Assembly (NCBI GenBank): GCA_018105865.1
Contig: CM030852.1
Span: 11,435,145 to 11,499,144, forward strand
DNA from: Metaphire vulgaris
Lineage: Eukaryota; Annelida; Clitellata; Crassiclitellata; Megascolecidae
DNA length: 64,000 nt
Reading direction: 5' to 3'
In this document: piece after piece, positions 11,846 through 23,993 of the stretch
Numbering within the stretch: position 1 is the stretch's first letter
Layout: the number at the start of each line of letters is the position of its first letter
The notes under the pieces: generated by a model
Databases searched by the model: none
Told to the model about the DNA's origin: nothing
What the model saw: the letters and a program-made list of their open reading frames with translations, nothing else
Made by a program: the position numbers and the translations under genes

Positions 11846-12024
11846 GTGCCATAAGTGTTTTCCTGACACAATAACATAATGCAAGGATCGTCTAAGCCGC
11901 AGAAAGAATTAGGAGCTACTCAGCGAAGGATTTTGGTTTGACTGTATAGTAAAGAACAAATCTGGATTACAATCCTTTTGCATCATTACGATAATAGCCC
12001 CCAAAACTTACGGGATTTTATTAT

Positions 12025-12485
12025 TGGAGATGTGAAAAGAACCGAAAAGTCCTAGAACGAACCGAACCAGAACCCTGGTTTTGCTAAAAACTGAACCAAA
12101 CCTGAACTCTAAGATAGTGACCATTTTAGAACTGAACAGAACACGAACTTTCACTTTACTCAAACCAAACCGAACCAGAACTTGAATTCTGTAGTTCTTT
12201 CAATTTAGTTTCCAACTTAAAATTTATTTTTAACACGATGTCCACCACCTTGTCTTATTTTGATTGATAAAACTTATAAACTTAACCGACCTCATATATA
12301 CATATAACTTTAGGCCTAGTTGGAACTCGAACCAAACCCTTATTTAAGAAATTTAACTACAATTCGAGCCAGAACCTTAACTATAAAATGTTGCTAGAAC
12401 TCGAACCAAACCGAACCACTGCCTGACTAGAACCGAACCGAACCAGAACACTAAATTTTCTGTTCTTTTCCCATCTCCAGCTTTC
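12025..12485. mobile_element. Element with inverted ends and GAACCGAACC internal repeats
   Basis: Left GGAGATGTGAAAAGAACCG and right TTCTGTTCTTTTCCCATCTC are inverted copies of each other. The interior is an irregular array of GAACC, GAACCAAACC and AGAACC units. Probably a non-autonomous DNA element. No target duplication found. Confidence 0.5.
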
Positions 12486-13200
12486 ATATTCTTCGCGGCC
12501 CAGCCCCCACATCAAAATTAGGTGACTGCCCCTCTTAATTGTCACCGCCATGCCAAGAATAGATGTCTCAAGTTTAAGCTTTTAACTACTTCAAAATTTC
12601 TCGACGCTCGAATCGACCTGTCAACGTAGCTGAAGACGATGATGATGGTGGTGATGATGATGACGACGACGATGATTACATTGTCTGCTAATGTTAGCAG
12701 CTACCATTAACCACTTGAATGCTTTCTTTTTCGCGAATCGTTGGTTTTTGTTTGTTCTGCTTTCGTCGAACGCTCGAGACTCGATGGCCTTCAATAATGC
12801 ATCGACCGAAGACTTAGCGTTGGGCATACGATCACGTGACAGCAGCGTCCCCATCCCCGTCTCCTGTTCTTCTACTTTATTATTATTATTCCTTATTATT
12901 GCACACATAGTCCCGTTTGACTTTGTAATTCGCCATTTCCGGTTTTCCATTTCCGCCCCGTCCATCCAGCCCCCACGGACCTCAACCCCCACCCCCCAAC
13001 CCCCAGTCGCCTCTGCATTATGGATGATAGCCGACAAAGAATAGCAGAGAAGGCGGTCGGACTTTCTCCGAGGAAGACTCACGACGAGCCGCTGACCCCC
13101 ACCCGCACCCAACCAATGCCACTCAAGCGCTCTCAAGCAAATCAGAGCAAAGACATGTCCACCACTTTTCCACAGTACATTGACTTCGTTCACTCTTACA

Positions 13201-13485
<285 letters not shown>

Positions 13486-14029
13486 AGATTACAGCATTAC
13501 AGAAATTGCAATCATAAATTTATGCAGACTTGATTGATTCACCTGTCAAAGAAAAAAACAATACAATTTCACAGACAGACAGAGAAACTGCAGAGTGTTC
13601 ACAAAATACACATCGGTTCGCTTTTAAATCGAGATTTCGCCAAATTGACAACATTTCTCTTTTGCTATGTGGTCGATTTTTTGCCATTCCCTTAGATTAG
13701 ACCATAAGACAATAATCATACTTGTTTCCTATGGAACCGTGGAACGACAATGCTTTTTAGTTTTTGCTGGTTGTCCGTCTGACGGGCAAACTGAACTTCT
13801 CGTAAGTCTCTGGCGCTATTGTGTGATAAATGAAATGGCTGGGATCCCCTCGAGGTGCTCTATTTCGAACCCTGTAGGTCGAAATTGAGTACGATGTTAT
13901 TGATTATTCGTGCATGAGTTTTAGGCAATGAAGATGACGACACAAGAAAATGTGGCTTTTATCGGAGAATTTCTTCAAATCGCTGAGATTTTACACATCT
14001 ATACCCCCACTGTTCAACAGGCCTTCCAT

Positions 14030-14197
14030 TGGTTTCTCTCTCACAGCGAATGAATTATAAAACTTCTCTATAAAACCTGTTGTACAATGACAATGAGCCA
14101 CATGTCTTAGTAGGCGGCTCTTCCCTCGATCGCCCTACTAGCCATTCCACGAGATATTCGACAGGACTTTAAATCTTTCATTTAGCGTATGTCCCTC
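14030..14197 (+). mobile_element. Decayed LINE 3' fragment (CR1/L2-like)
   Basis: Reads as a broken version of the reverse-transcriptase C-terminal region: CATTGGTTTCTC corresponds to the LHWLP start seen at 16195 and 61721, and ATATTCGACAGGACTTT matches TATTCGGCAGGACTTT at 16331. It is cut off by the hAT-B insertion at 14198. Confidence 0.5.
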
Positions 14198-14505
14198 CAG
14201 TGGCAGTTCCACGTGGGGTATGAGTGGGGATGCATTCTCGGATTCCCCCCACGGACTTTCGGAGTTACTTTTGTTGCTTGTGTAAATCTATTTTGGGTAA
14301 AAGTCTAGTAAAACTAACTTGGGATGACCTTTTTTGCTTGTCAGCCTATTTTTCGGTAAAAGCGTAGTAGAATTAGGGATAAAATTCCTTTTTCAGCCTT
14401 TTTCGGCAAATTTTATTGATTTTTTTCTTTTATTTTCATCCTCTCCCACCAACTTTCTATGAATTCATTCATTCTCCCCACCAAGAAATCCTGGAACCGC
14501 CACTG
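14198..14505 (+). mobile_element. hAT-B MITE
   Basis: Ends CAGTGGCAGTTCCA and TGGAACCGCCACTG. Perfect 8-bp duplication TGTCCCTC. Carries TGACCTTTTTTGCTTGTCAG at 14325-14344. Body ends CCACCAAGAAATCC. No open frame. Confidence 0.9.
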
Positions 14506-14897
14506 TGTCCCTCGTTCTGTATATCGGTGTGTGTGTGTGTGTGTGTGTGCGTGCGTGAACTATATATGGTGTGGTGCAATAAAACTGGTAACACCCTGTT
14601 TTACTGTAAATATTCTCTCAATCCTGGGTTTTAAAAAGCATGAAATTTTGTGTACCTCAGCATTATTATATCCTGACTGTATAGTCATGAAAGTGTTTTT
14701 GTCATGAAAATATGATGGAAAAATATTTACAGTTGAATCTTTTCTACAGATGTCTGACCAGCTCCTCAGTAACTTGTTATTATTAACGATTGATATTGCG
14801 TGACGTTCAATAAGCTGGCAATTTATCTATCGTCTAAACTCGGGAAGTTCGTGTTTATCGTTTTCTGAGCCCCGAAACTGTAGAGTGTTATTTTAGC

Positions 14898-15095
14898 AGT
14901 GTTGGGATGGATCTTAGATCACGTGATCCTAGATCACGATCTAGGATCATATTTTACGATCTTTGACTTTTGATCTGGATCAGTTTTTAATAGTTATCCT
15001 TGATTCTGACTTAATCACTTTTCGATGATTTTGATCTTTATTATCGACAGAAATAGCCGAAGATCAAATTATACGTATTCTCCCAACTAAGTAAG
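14898..15095. repeat. GATC-rich imperfect repeat block, possible MITE
   Basis: Begins CAGTGTTGGGATGGATCTT, holds many GATC and TGATCT units and ends near TCTCCCAACT, roughly complementary to GTTGGGA. Similar in style to the GTATCTTG-rich element at 20380. Weak. Confidence 0.35.
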
Positions 15096-15489
15096 TGATC
15101 GTATGGTAAACGACCAAGGTGTAATAACAGCTGAAATGTTATTTCTTATACCAAAAAATTGATAAATTACCCTTTAAAACACCACTAATGTATTCTATGT
15201 TGTTGTTGTTGTTGTTTGCGTGTATTGAGTAAAATGGCGGAAAAATCAAACATTCCTTGCATTTTATATGGAAAATATATAAGATTAATAATGAAAAAGT
15301 TGTAGCTGATTGCTGTAACTGTGTAAGCAAGAAAATTTCCATTGGCTTGCATTCAACGAGCAATTTTCTCCGACACCTCAAGGTTAGTGCAGTCACTGTC
15401 TCGCTGAATATACCACAATGTTGTGTTTATTAGTATTACAAAAGTTTACATGCATAGTACAGTGCACATTTGTATTATATCATACATCA

Positions 15490-16112
15490 GAATTTCCTAA
15501 ACATTTTGGAGCCGCGGCCCACTTCTGCCGTTTTGTAACGTTTCGCGATCGGCGACCCTAATCATGACACATAATATTTGTTTAATGTATTAGGCCATCT
15601 GGCGAACGTTAATTGACAAGAATCTTCTGCGTTTTGAATAAATGCCAAACAAAAGATCCGATTCAATTTCAATAAAAATTTGGCAACCATATTTGGCAGA
15701 ATTATTCATATTTTTGCCAAATAAGACAAAAGGAGAGAAATAGAGATTGAAATTTCTTGAAAATTATCTTTCTAAAATTTTGTCGGGAACATACCTTTGT
15801 TATGCGTCTTAAAAATCCTATGAGTATGACAAAATCGCTTAACCGTCACGTCTGGTTTGACAATCACAAACAGAAATCCCTATTGATAGTGGAATATCAG
15901 AGCAAAATGGTCGGAATACGCTTTTCTTGCGTTATATTGCGAAATAATGTCAATTTTTAAAAGTTTTATAGGCCAGGATTTAATGACCCTGGCCTCCTAA
16001 ACGTTTTGGAACTGCGGCCATTTCAGTGGTTTTGCAACATGCCGCGACCCTGCAAACTTAGTCAGCTAAAATTGAATAAAACACTAAACAATTTAATATA
16101 ATAATATTAACT
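15490..16112 (+). repeat. Dispersed repeat (hAT-like, decayed), copy 2
   Basis: Collinear with 10580-11215 over most of its length, including the closing 'ggaactgcggccatttcag ... ccgcgaccctgcaaac' block. Divergence is moderate with small gaps, so both copies are old. Confidence 0.7.
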
Positions 16113-16194
16113 GGATTTTAAGTGATTTAGTGAGACTTCTTAGTTAAAGTCATATTCAAAACCCAAGGTTCTAAAATATAACTCCAGCTAGACA

Positions 16195-16850
16195 GTTCCT
16201 ACATTGGCTTCCTATCAAATACCGAATTAATTATAAAATGCGTCTGTTGGTATTTAAAACCCTATGATATAATGAACCCTATTACCTTAAGATACGACTA
16301 ATCTCTCGACCTACTGCTCAATCCACTAGGTATTCGGCAGGACTTTCATTTGTTGTTCCTTATTCTCGCACCGTCATTGGCACTAGTTGTTTCTCAGTGT
16401 GTGACCCTGTTTGGCATTACTAATATCACTTCGTAAAACTAACAACTTAACATCTTTTAGATCTGGTCTTAAAACTTACCAATATCCCTTCGTTGCTCCC
16501 CGCTGTTCTGACTAAACTTCCAATTGACCTCAACTCTACTTCTATTTGGATCTGGTCTTAAAAGTAAAGTAAACACCCGTACTCACGCCCGTGGGTCCGG
16601 TGCTGATCCCCGTTTTAGCTTATCCCCATAGGTGGATTCGGCGGACGGTGGCCAGTCTCTTCCGCCGAACCTATGATCTTCGCAATGTTGCCATTGACCA
16701 TTTTGATGCTCTAATTAAGGCTGAGTCGACCTTGGATTGAACCCGTGTCGTCGGCGCCATCGCCCCTGCCATCGGCTGATGCCATGGGCATGATGATAGT
16801 GGCGCCATAGAAGTTGATTGATTGATTGATTGATTGATTGACTTCTCCTG
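16195..16850 (+). mobile_element. LINE pseudogene, reverse-transcriptase C-terminus (CR1/L2-like), interrupted
   Basis: Conceptual reading LHWLPIKYRINYKMRLLVFK then SCFSVCDPVW and HLLDLVLKLT with stops, typical of the C-terminal tail of CR1/L2-type ORF2. SINE-1 sequence (16562-16765) splits it. The 3' end resumes at about 16768 (CATCGGCTGATGCCATGGGC) and closes with a (TTGA)n tail to 16850. The copy at 38335-38850 lacks the SINE. Confidence 0.75.
16562..16765 (-). mobile_element. SINE-1 related insertion within the LINE
   Basis: Contains CCGTGGGTCCGGTGCTGATC and GGCTGAGTCGACCTTGGATT with ACCCGTGTC, matching the SINE-1 body and B-box neighbourhood seen at 30950-31224. The tRNA-like 5' end is missing or replaced. 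Confidence 0.55.
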
Positions 16851-16999
16851 TGTTGAAAACTAGTGGCACTCAAACGGCCAACTTAGCCTATATTTACTTT
16901 ACATTTACTTCTGTTTGTCCGCTTGTGTGACGTTCATCACTTTTCAAGTTTCCACTAACGATTTCCTAGTTCTGATAGTTTTTGCTTCCTGGTATTGTC

Positions 17000-17279
17000 A
17001 AAAATCAAAATCAAAGTTTTCCCGAGCCTCACGAGATCATAAGGTGGCGCTGATCTCCGTTTCTATACCCTCAGCCAGACGTGCAATGCCACGGATACGG
17101 GGCTAGTGCATCGCGTAGTGTACCTGTTTGACTTATCGCAGGGATTTTTACCACTGCTCCTCATTTTACCAACCGCTAAAAAGGCTGAGTCGACCTTTAT
17201 GGCTCCTGCGGGACTCGAACCCAAGACCTTCTGCTCCATCGTCCAACGTTGCTACCACTCTGCTAACTTCCCGCCCCAC
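17000..17279 (-). mobile_element. tRNA-derived SINE-1, near full length
   Basis: Complement reads GCGGGAAGTTAGCAGAGTGG (A-box) and GGGTTCGAGTCCCGC-type (B-box) separated by about 40 nt, then a body with GCTGAGTCGACC-complement and a tail ending in a GGCTCGGGAAAACTTTGATT block. Pol III promoter layout is clear. Not a functional tRNA gene. Confidence 0.8.
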
Positions 17280-17609
17280 TTCTGTCGTTGTGCCAACATT
17301 TATTTACATTTCTAATGCAGATAAATTCTCACACCTCAACTTTCAACACGATCCTATTCGATCTGGTGATCTTAACACCCGATGAGAAATGCCTTCCTGC
17401 CCTTTTCCAGATTGCGTGACACAATCTGGATTTCAAATAACCGTCGTCACGTGATACAAAGCCCTTCTCCGCCTTGTCCACCAATTCCCGTGATGCCCCC
17501 CACATGCTGTCCTTCGATAACGATATTGGTTGCCGTACACTGTGCCTCGACCATTTATAAAGATGATTATAATATTACCAGCACAGCGTATCGACCATTT
17601 AGAATAGCG

Positions 17610-18340
17610 ATTCTCAACCTTTATAGCTGTCGCGGCTCAAATTGATTCCATGATGTGCCAGCCCTAACCAGTCATCACCGATTCATAATGTAAACTCCCG
17701 GGATGAAGAATTCCGTCAATATTACAATGTTTGAAATCATTTAATTCAACGGTCTGCACTCTGCAATGTCTATCCTCGAATGGCAATTCTAGTTTTTAAA
17801 AAATGTAACTACCAATGGGACAATTTTGTAGCAATTATAAATTTTGCGCATCAAAAAGAAATAACCAGAATTTTCTTAAGGTTTCGACCCATCTGGCAAA
17901 TCGTCATTCGACCCTCGTCGGGGTTTATCTGTGACCAAACCTTCCGATTTAAAGATCTTCTGACGCGTTCCAGATCGTCTCATTATCGGTCTTGAACCAT
18001 GATATAAAGTCGGAGGCTGTCAGGCTCAAATTGACCAATTGCCAGCTCAGCTCAGCGCCGATTCTGAAGCTCCCCGGGATGATTTAATTACCGTCGATAG
18101 ACAGCAGAGATTGGTCAGTTAGATCTTCTGTCAACCTCCGGATGCTATTAGTGGTTCAGGCTTTAATGATGTCATAGGAGGTAGCGGTAGCAGTGGTAAT
18201 ATTTATTTCTATTCGAAATAAACAGATCTCTTAAGTGACGACCCATCTGTACTATAGGATCTTATCGCTTCGTTTATCTGTGACCAAACCTTCCGATAAA
18301 GCTATTACCAGTAGATCGTCTCTTGTGGTCGACTGCAGGG
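17610..18340 (+). repeat. Diverged tandem duplication of a hAT-like segment
   Basis: Unit 1 (about 17610-17997) and unit 2 (about 18005-18340) share, in order, CGGCTCAAATTGA, the GCTCCCCGGGATGA-like block, CGACCCATCTG, TTTATCTGTGACCAAACCTT and AGATCGTCTC. Unit 2 is slightly shorter. Confidence 0.6.
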
Positions 18341-18470
18341 ATATTTCTAGGATTGTGAATTGGGGGTGTCGACCTCGTTGTTGGAGGGGTGTCCGGAAAT
18401 AATCAGTATTTTTGTATACATACCATTGTCACATTACCAAATTTTGGGGTGTTGACCTCAAATTATTAAC
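18338..18470 (+). mobile_element. hAT-E MITE, 5' part
   Basis: CAGGGATATTTCTAGGATTG followed by GAATTGGGGGTGTCGACCTC, matching 58091 and 21073. The right end is not identifiable. Confidence 0.6.
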
Positions 18471-18699
18471 CGTGGTTAGGGTGTGTAAAATATTTTACTC
18501 GGCTGTTTGGAAAAAGGTTTGCGGGAGGTTGGGGTAGAACCTCCTTCCACACCGGTTGAGGTCACCCTTGACGTGGGTCGAAAATTTGATGGTTTTAGCT
18601 GTACCACCCTCTTCACTGGAAGTCGAAAACTTTAAGGTGGTAGACTGGTGGGGCTAGCACAGTCCTTCTTAACCGGGGGTACTTGAAGGACGTTGAGGG

Positions 18700-18825
18700 G
18701 GTACTAAATAATCGCTTAAGTCTGTAAGTAATTATTGAAATGTGAAAACTTTGCTAAATTATTAACCATGGCCATTGTGTTAAAATGTGTTTAGCCCACT
18801 CCTGGAAAAATTTCTGTGAGCGCCC
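18700..18825 (+). repeat. Dispersed repeat shared with 24785-24960
   Basis: Blocks GAAAACTTTGCTAAATTATT, CCATTGTGTTAAAATGTGTT and TGGAAAAATTTCTGTG are collinear with the second location. Confidence 0.6.
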
Positions 18826-19488
18826 ATGCAATGCATCCAACCATCTCGTTTGTTGTCTCTCTTTTCTTCTATAGATCCTTCCACTTTATCCAGTACATAC
18901 GCATTTTCCAGAGTTTATCCGGTCCACATTGGCACTTTATATGTCCAAAATGTCTCAATATCTGCCCTAGCATTCGGGCTTCTAAGTGAGATCTCGGTGT
19001 TGATTTCTCCTGTTACTGATTTACCTGTTCTTTTAGCTGTTTGTGGTTAGATTCAGCAATTTCCTCTAGCAACGTTGTTCAAATGCATCTACAGTTTACT
19101 TATATAAGCAATTCCTAGTTCAATTGTGAGGAATTATTGGCGGGGGGCAGATGAGGCTGATGTCTTTGATGTCCCACTCACAATCAGGAACAGACGTTAG
19201 TCAATTACTGATGCCATTCTTTGATGTCGCTAATTTCTAGACGTGAGTTGTAATTTTCCTCTGATTAGCAAAAGGATGGAACTTTCGGAGGGGAAAGAAA
19301 CTTCAGAGAACATAGCAATTGGGATCGCATACAAAGGATTATTTATTACTCGAATGTGCTAACACAAATTTGAGTAACTTATCTTAATTTTTTAAATTTC
19401 GTTCAAACACGTGGTTCAAAACCGGTTCAAAACCGCATGCATGCATCATTTTCTTAGAACTTAAGACGAACATAGGCATCATTTTTAG
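18826..19488. other. Unassigned intergenic stretch
   Basis: I see no recognisable gene or repeat. A 74-codon open frame (18826-19050) is hydrophobic, matches nothing I know and has no supporting signals. Confidence 0.5.
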
Positions 19489-19524
19489 TAGTAGTAGTAG
19501 TGAACTTATTATTATTATTAGTAA

Positions 19525-19598
<74 letters not shown>

Positions 19599-19656
19599 TT
19601 TATAATTTTGAAGATGTGTTCCATTGAATGTCAGGCAATTTATTATTATTATTATT

Positions 19657-19691
<35 letters not shown>

Positions 19692-19700
19692 TATTATTTA
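19489..19700 (+). repeat. (AGT)n, then (ATT)/(ATC)n
   Basis: About 30 AGT units to 19598, a 40-nt spacer (TTTATAATTTTGAAG), then ATT and ATC units. The spacer motif recurs after the second array (TTTATAATTCTGAGG), as do ATTCCAT and TGTCAGGCAATTT, so the arrays sit in a local duplication. Confidence 0.85.
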
Positions 19701-20379
19701 TAATTCTGAGGATTTATTCCATATAGGCCTGATGTCAGGCAATTTCTTTTGGCTAAAAGTCTAAATTCTCAAACAATTTTCTCAACACATAAAACACGAC
19801 GTGGCCGAGAGATTTCTCTGTCATTGCGAAGAAGACGGGAAACATCTCTCCCGCGCTGTTGTTAGCAGCTCCAACGGGTGATCTCGACTTCCGTAGCCCA
19901 TCTGACATCGTGTCAATTCCAGCGGTAACGTCGAGACGGCGAAATTACCCCGACACAGGTGGTAGAAATCACAAACTTCGGAACCCCTCGACTGATCTTC
20001 GCGTTGGAACACAAGGTGCCTGAAAGCCCTGGTAAATTACTCCGAAGTTCAAAAGTTCGGCGGTTATTTCGTGACCCTGTTGATCTTTGACATCTGCATT
20101 GAGTTCGATTCGGGGTGATTTCCCATGGGCGTCGGGTAACGATGACCCACTCCCCACCAATTCTCTGCGAAATTTTACTCTCGGTCCTGAGGCTTCCCGC
20201 CGCTGCTGCTACAATATCCAGAATCTTTGGTGATAGGAGAACGAGATGTTGGCCGATTGATAAGATGATATCAGCGGCCGGACAACTCGCCGGCATTATT
20301 TCCCTAAACCAGATGCCCTTCCTAAACCAGATCAGCCTGGTAGGCGCTTCGGTTTTCTAACTTTCTAGTGTCCCGCTTC
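19701..20379. other. Moderately CpG-rich stretch without identifiable gene
   Basis: Overlapping open frames occur on both strands (longest 127 codons on the minus strand, 19913-20296), but none resembles a family I know and no splice pattern stands out. A decayed exon or chance are both possible. Confidence 0.4.
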
Positions 20380-20920
20380 CAGTGTTGTTAAGTATCTAAG
20401 ATACATGTATCTAGATACGTATCTTAGATACAAAAAAGTATCTTGTATCTTGTATCAAGATACATTTGTCAAAAGTATCTAGTATCAGTATCTTAGATAC
20501 AAAAACAGTATTTGTATCTGTATATTTAAATTAGATACAAGATACTTTTAAACTCTCAAAAGAGATTGACTATAGTGGATATTGGTGATGTGTGAACATT
20601 TCAAACATACTTTAAGCTAAATTAATTTTAGGCCCTGGAGTCATATTAAGAGATATATAATTTGATTAATATGACAACCACTTTGGTTGTAAATTTGCAT
20701 TGCATCTATGACTAAATTTCTCCATACTAGGTTTATTTTGAAACAAGCTCTTCTTAGAAATTTTGTTATCAATACTAACTTCTAAATAAAGTATCTTTAA
20801 AAAGTATCTTTTGTATCTTGTATCAAGACACTTTCCATTTGTATTTGTATGCGCTATCATGTATCTAGTATCAGTATCGATACATTTCGGTTCTAAGATA
20901 CATTTGAAAAGTATCTAACT
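20380..20920. mobile_element. hAT MITE rich in GTATCTTGTATC repeats
   Basis: Starts CAGTGTTGTTAAGTATCTAA and ends AAAAGTATCTAACT. Perfect 8-bp duplication CCCGCTTC on both sides. The interior is made of degenerate AAGTATCTTGTATC units in both orientations. Confidence 0.85.
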
Positions 20921-21072
20921 CCCGCTTCTGGGTATGCAGTTCACGATCAAGAGAACCGCCCTTTCGTAAGTAGGCTACAGTAGGTTGGCGGTCAACAGGT
21001 TACTTTGATAGCACAGATCAGCGGTTCTCAAACTTTTTACGATTAATCGGATTAAGTAGGCCTACTCCTGAA

Positions 21073-21381
21073 CAGAGTTATTTCTAGGATTGTGATTAGG
21101 GGATGAGGTGGGTCGGCTAAATTTGGAGGTCTCTGCCGAAAAATGTTGAAAAAGTCATCCCACAAAAAGACTGACAAGCAAACAACCCAAAAACCTCATA
21201 AAATCTAAAAAAGTCTGACAAGCAAAAAAGGTCATCGAAGAAATAAACTTGGGGAGGTGTTGGGGAAGGCGGTGTTACTTCTCGAATTTGGGGGTGGTGT
21301 GTTCTGGATTAGGAAATTTGGGGGTGTCGACCTCAAATTAGGGGATGTTGGGTGTGTTCGAGGGGTGTCAAAATATCCCTG
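21073..21381 (+). mobile_element. hAT-E MITE, long copy
   Basis: Begins CAGAGTTATTTCTAGGATTG and ends AAAATATCCCTG. Perfect 8-bp duplication CTCCTGAA. Contains CTGACAAGCAAAAAAGGTCA at 21215. Confidence 0.88.
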
Positions 21382-21526
21382 CTCCTGAAACAAGCATAAA
21401 CAAAACGAAGTAGTAGGAAGTGCCCTTCCAAGTTCCAGCATAGCTCATCCCAGGACAAATGTGTGCAATATGTTGAAAACAATTATTAACTGAAAATAAT
21501 AATTATAAACTGCAGCCAACATCTGT

Positions 21527-21815
21527 CACAGATTGTGCACATTTCAGAAAGTTAGATCTTCAGAATTTCTAATTTTAATTTAATGGCTTACGGACTACAT
21601 GTTCGCAATCATTTTTTTCTCTCAATTCCAATCCCTCCCACTCCAACCCCTCCCCCCCAGCCCCCTCACCTGCCCCTCTGCCCACCCTAACTCCTTCCCC
21701 AAAACCCCCACCCCAAAACCCCTTCCCTCCTTTTCCTCATCCAACCACCCCTCCCCAACTCCTTTCCACAGATTGTGCACATTTCAGAAAGTTAGATCTT
21801 CAGAATTTCTAATTT
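21527..21815 (+). repeat. 49-bp direct repeat flanking a C-rich insert
   Basis: An exact 49-nt block starting CACAGATTGTGCACATTTCA occurs at 21527 and again at 21767. The interval holds a C-rich, low-complexity run (21620-21760). Confidence 0.85.
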
Positions 21816-21847
21816 CTAATTTAGTGCAAACTTTTCTACATGGGCGT

Positions 21848-21960
21848 TGTTGATAGGTATGCAGTAGTAAGCATAGGGTCCCAACAGGAGGGCCACTGGG
21901 GACAGGCAATTCAATAGGGAGGCACGGGTCCCCGGGGGCCCCCTGTGGAGCCGCCTCTGC
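21848..21960 (+). mobile_element. hAT-A MITE, right half
   Basis: Starts within the body (GTTGATAGGTATGCAGTAGT) and runs through AGGGTCCCAAC to GGAGCCGCCTCTG. The left half is absent. Confidence 0.75.
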
Positions 21961-22594
21961 TGGCGTCCACGGAGCTGCGGTTTTGCTTCGTGATTACTTC
22001 TTGTTTTATCGATTCCTTTGTGGTTTCAATGGCTTACGGACGGGGTTAGCAATAATATTTCTGTCCATTCGTGACGTCTAGATATCCATTTACCCTACAA
22101 AACGGCTTTGTTTACCGTTGAATGGGGCAATAAACGTGTAATTTATGGCGATGTTTTACCGGCTTAATTCTGTAGCGTAGTCGCAGCGTGATGAATCTTT
22201 CTCTCTTGGCTTAATCGACGAATAGGAGGGGAGGTTTCGTTTGTCGGCGAAAGGATACATTTGGTCGTCGTTGTAGCGGTCGGGGATTAATGCGTTGATC
22301 TTCGCCAGTCATGAAAAATTTACTTAAGAAAAACTACAAACCATCTGCTCGGAAACCAATTAGCCATATTGGCTTCTGGTCACGGGCCTAACTAACTGTG
22401 CGCACTTGAATTTCCCCGTGGGACTCCGTGAAAACTGGTGGACAAGTTACAGTAGTCAACAATTAAATTAGTTATTAACCTGCATTATGTGCATGACAGC
22501 TGAAAATTCGGCGCTTAGTGATATTGCTCAAGACAGCTTTGAAAATGCCTCAACTGTGCCATGATGTCAAGTAAAGAAATAAAGAAATAAATAG

Positions 22595-22596
<2 letters not shown>
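21961..22596. other. Unassigned stretch
   Basis: No gene or recognised repeat, except CAATGGCTTACGGAC at about 22029, which echoes TAATGGCTTACGGAC at about 21581. Confidence 0.4.

Positions 22597-22650
<54 letters not shown>
22597..22650 (+). repeat. (GA)n microsatellite
   Basis: About 26 GA units in a purine-rich block (22560-22710) with AAGAAA runs. Confidence 0.95.
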
Positions 22651-22656
<6 letters not shown>

Positions 22657-23291
22657 AAAGAAAGAAACAGAAAGAAAGAATAAAGAAGGAAAAAAAGAAG
22701 AAAAAAGAAATATAATAGGCACCGTATATGAACTTTGTCTATCTTGAATGTTGCCTCTTACAATTGTGTATGTAGTATCGGTTACAGTAAGTGTAAATAC
22801 GACAACTGTAATATTTTACATTAGACCTCTGTAAAGGTTTGACAGATGATACTAATTTCTATTGTGTAATTTAATATAGTACTAATTAAATATAATTATT
22901 TTATACAATTGCAATTTTACGGACGTGAAAATTAGGAAATCAATTACATACAAGTTTGTGGGAAGGACGTTGAAATTTTGGGCCTGCGACAATTTTTTTG
23001 TTCAAAATTTTAATATCTGTTGGTTTTTCAAAAACGTTATCGAATTTTCTGTGAACCTTTGTATATAGAGTAGCGTCAGCAGTTTTCAAATAATTTACAG
23101 CGACATATCTTGAAATTCCACAAAAGACCTCAAATCTGTGACACGAACAAATATCAAACGTCTGCACTTTTAATTAAGGATGAATTTACATAAGATTTTC
23201 AACACCAGTAATTAAAACGTCTAATGAATTGATTCGTCGACAAGGGTTGCTTTCTTAGTTCAACATCCTTACATCTCGAGGAGTTGTCTGC

Positions 23292-23557
23292 CAGTGGCGG
23301 TTCCAGGATTTCTTGTGGGGGAATGAAATAAATTCATAGGTGGAGGGGGGATGAAAAGAGAAGGGAGAAGAAAAAATCAATAAACTTTGCCGAAAAAGGC
23401 CGACAAAAGAAAACAAAAGAAAATTTTTTCCTCGTTTTATTACGCTTTTACCGAAAAACCGAAAAATAGGCTGACAAGCAAACAAAAGGTCATCACAAGC
23501 GAAAAATAAGTCCGGAAGTCCGATGGGGGATGCATCCCCCACGTGGAACCGCCACGT
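23292..23557 (-). mobile_element. hAT-B MITE
   Basis: Left CAGTGGCGGTTCCAGGATTT and right ACGTGGAACCGCCACGTG. Carries CTGACAAGCAAACAAAAGGT at 23471. Reverse relative to 14198. Right terminus damaged. Confidence 0.78.
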
Positions 23558-23993
23558 GAACCCCTGACGTCTACTATCAAAGAGCAAACAGCTCGACCGG
23601 TGCCTTCAATAACATCATCACAACCAACCGATCCAACTGATTTCTTGCTTCGCAGCCGGTGGTCCGTGTCTAACTGTCTATACCGACCAACCTGCCTTGC
23701 CTACCAGTCTCGTTATGGTACCAGGTATTGCCTGCAAACCACGTGAACGCGAATACGGTTTGTTTTGTCGGAAAATAAGAAGATTCCGGGAAATTGTAAG
23801 GATCTAATGAAACGTGTTGAATGCGCCATCAGTTAGGCCCGGCAATCATTCGCATGTTGCGGCGCGTGCGTGTGTTGGGGCGCGTGTGGGGTTGACTGGG
23901 CTGTCTACCCCCCACCACGAACGAGGGGCGCTTTCTTTGATATATTTCTGCGAAACACCAGACCCGAATCTTAGGTTCGCCGCTCTAAGGAGG

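Noticed and set aside
12621..13193. 190-codon minus-strand open frame
   Set aside because: It ends in a CAT/CAC-type repeat giving poly-His, overlaps open frames on the other strand, matches no family I know and has no splice or promoter support.
18826..19050. 74-codon hydrophobic + open frame
   Set aside because: No domain, no signals and not conserved with any recognised family; the preceding sequence is a dispersed repeat.
19913..20296. 127-codon minus-strand open frame
   Set aside because: Competing open frames occur on both strands, no domain is recognisable and no consensus splice sites bound it.
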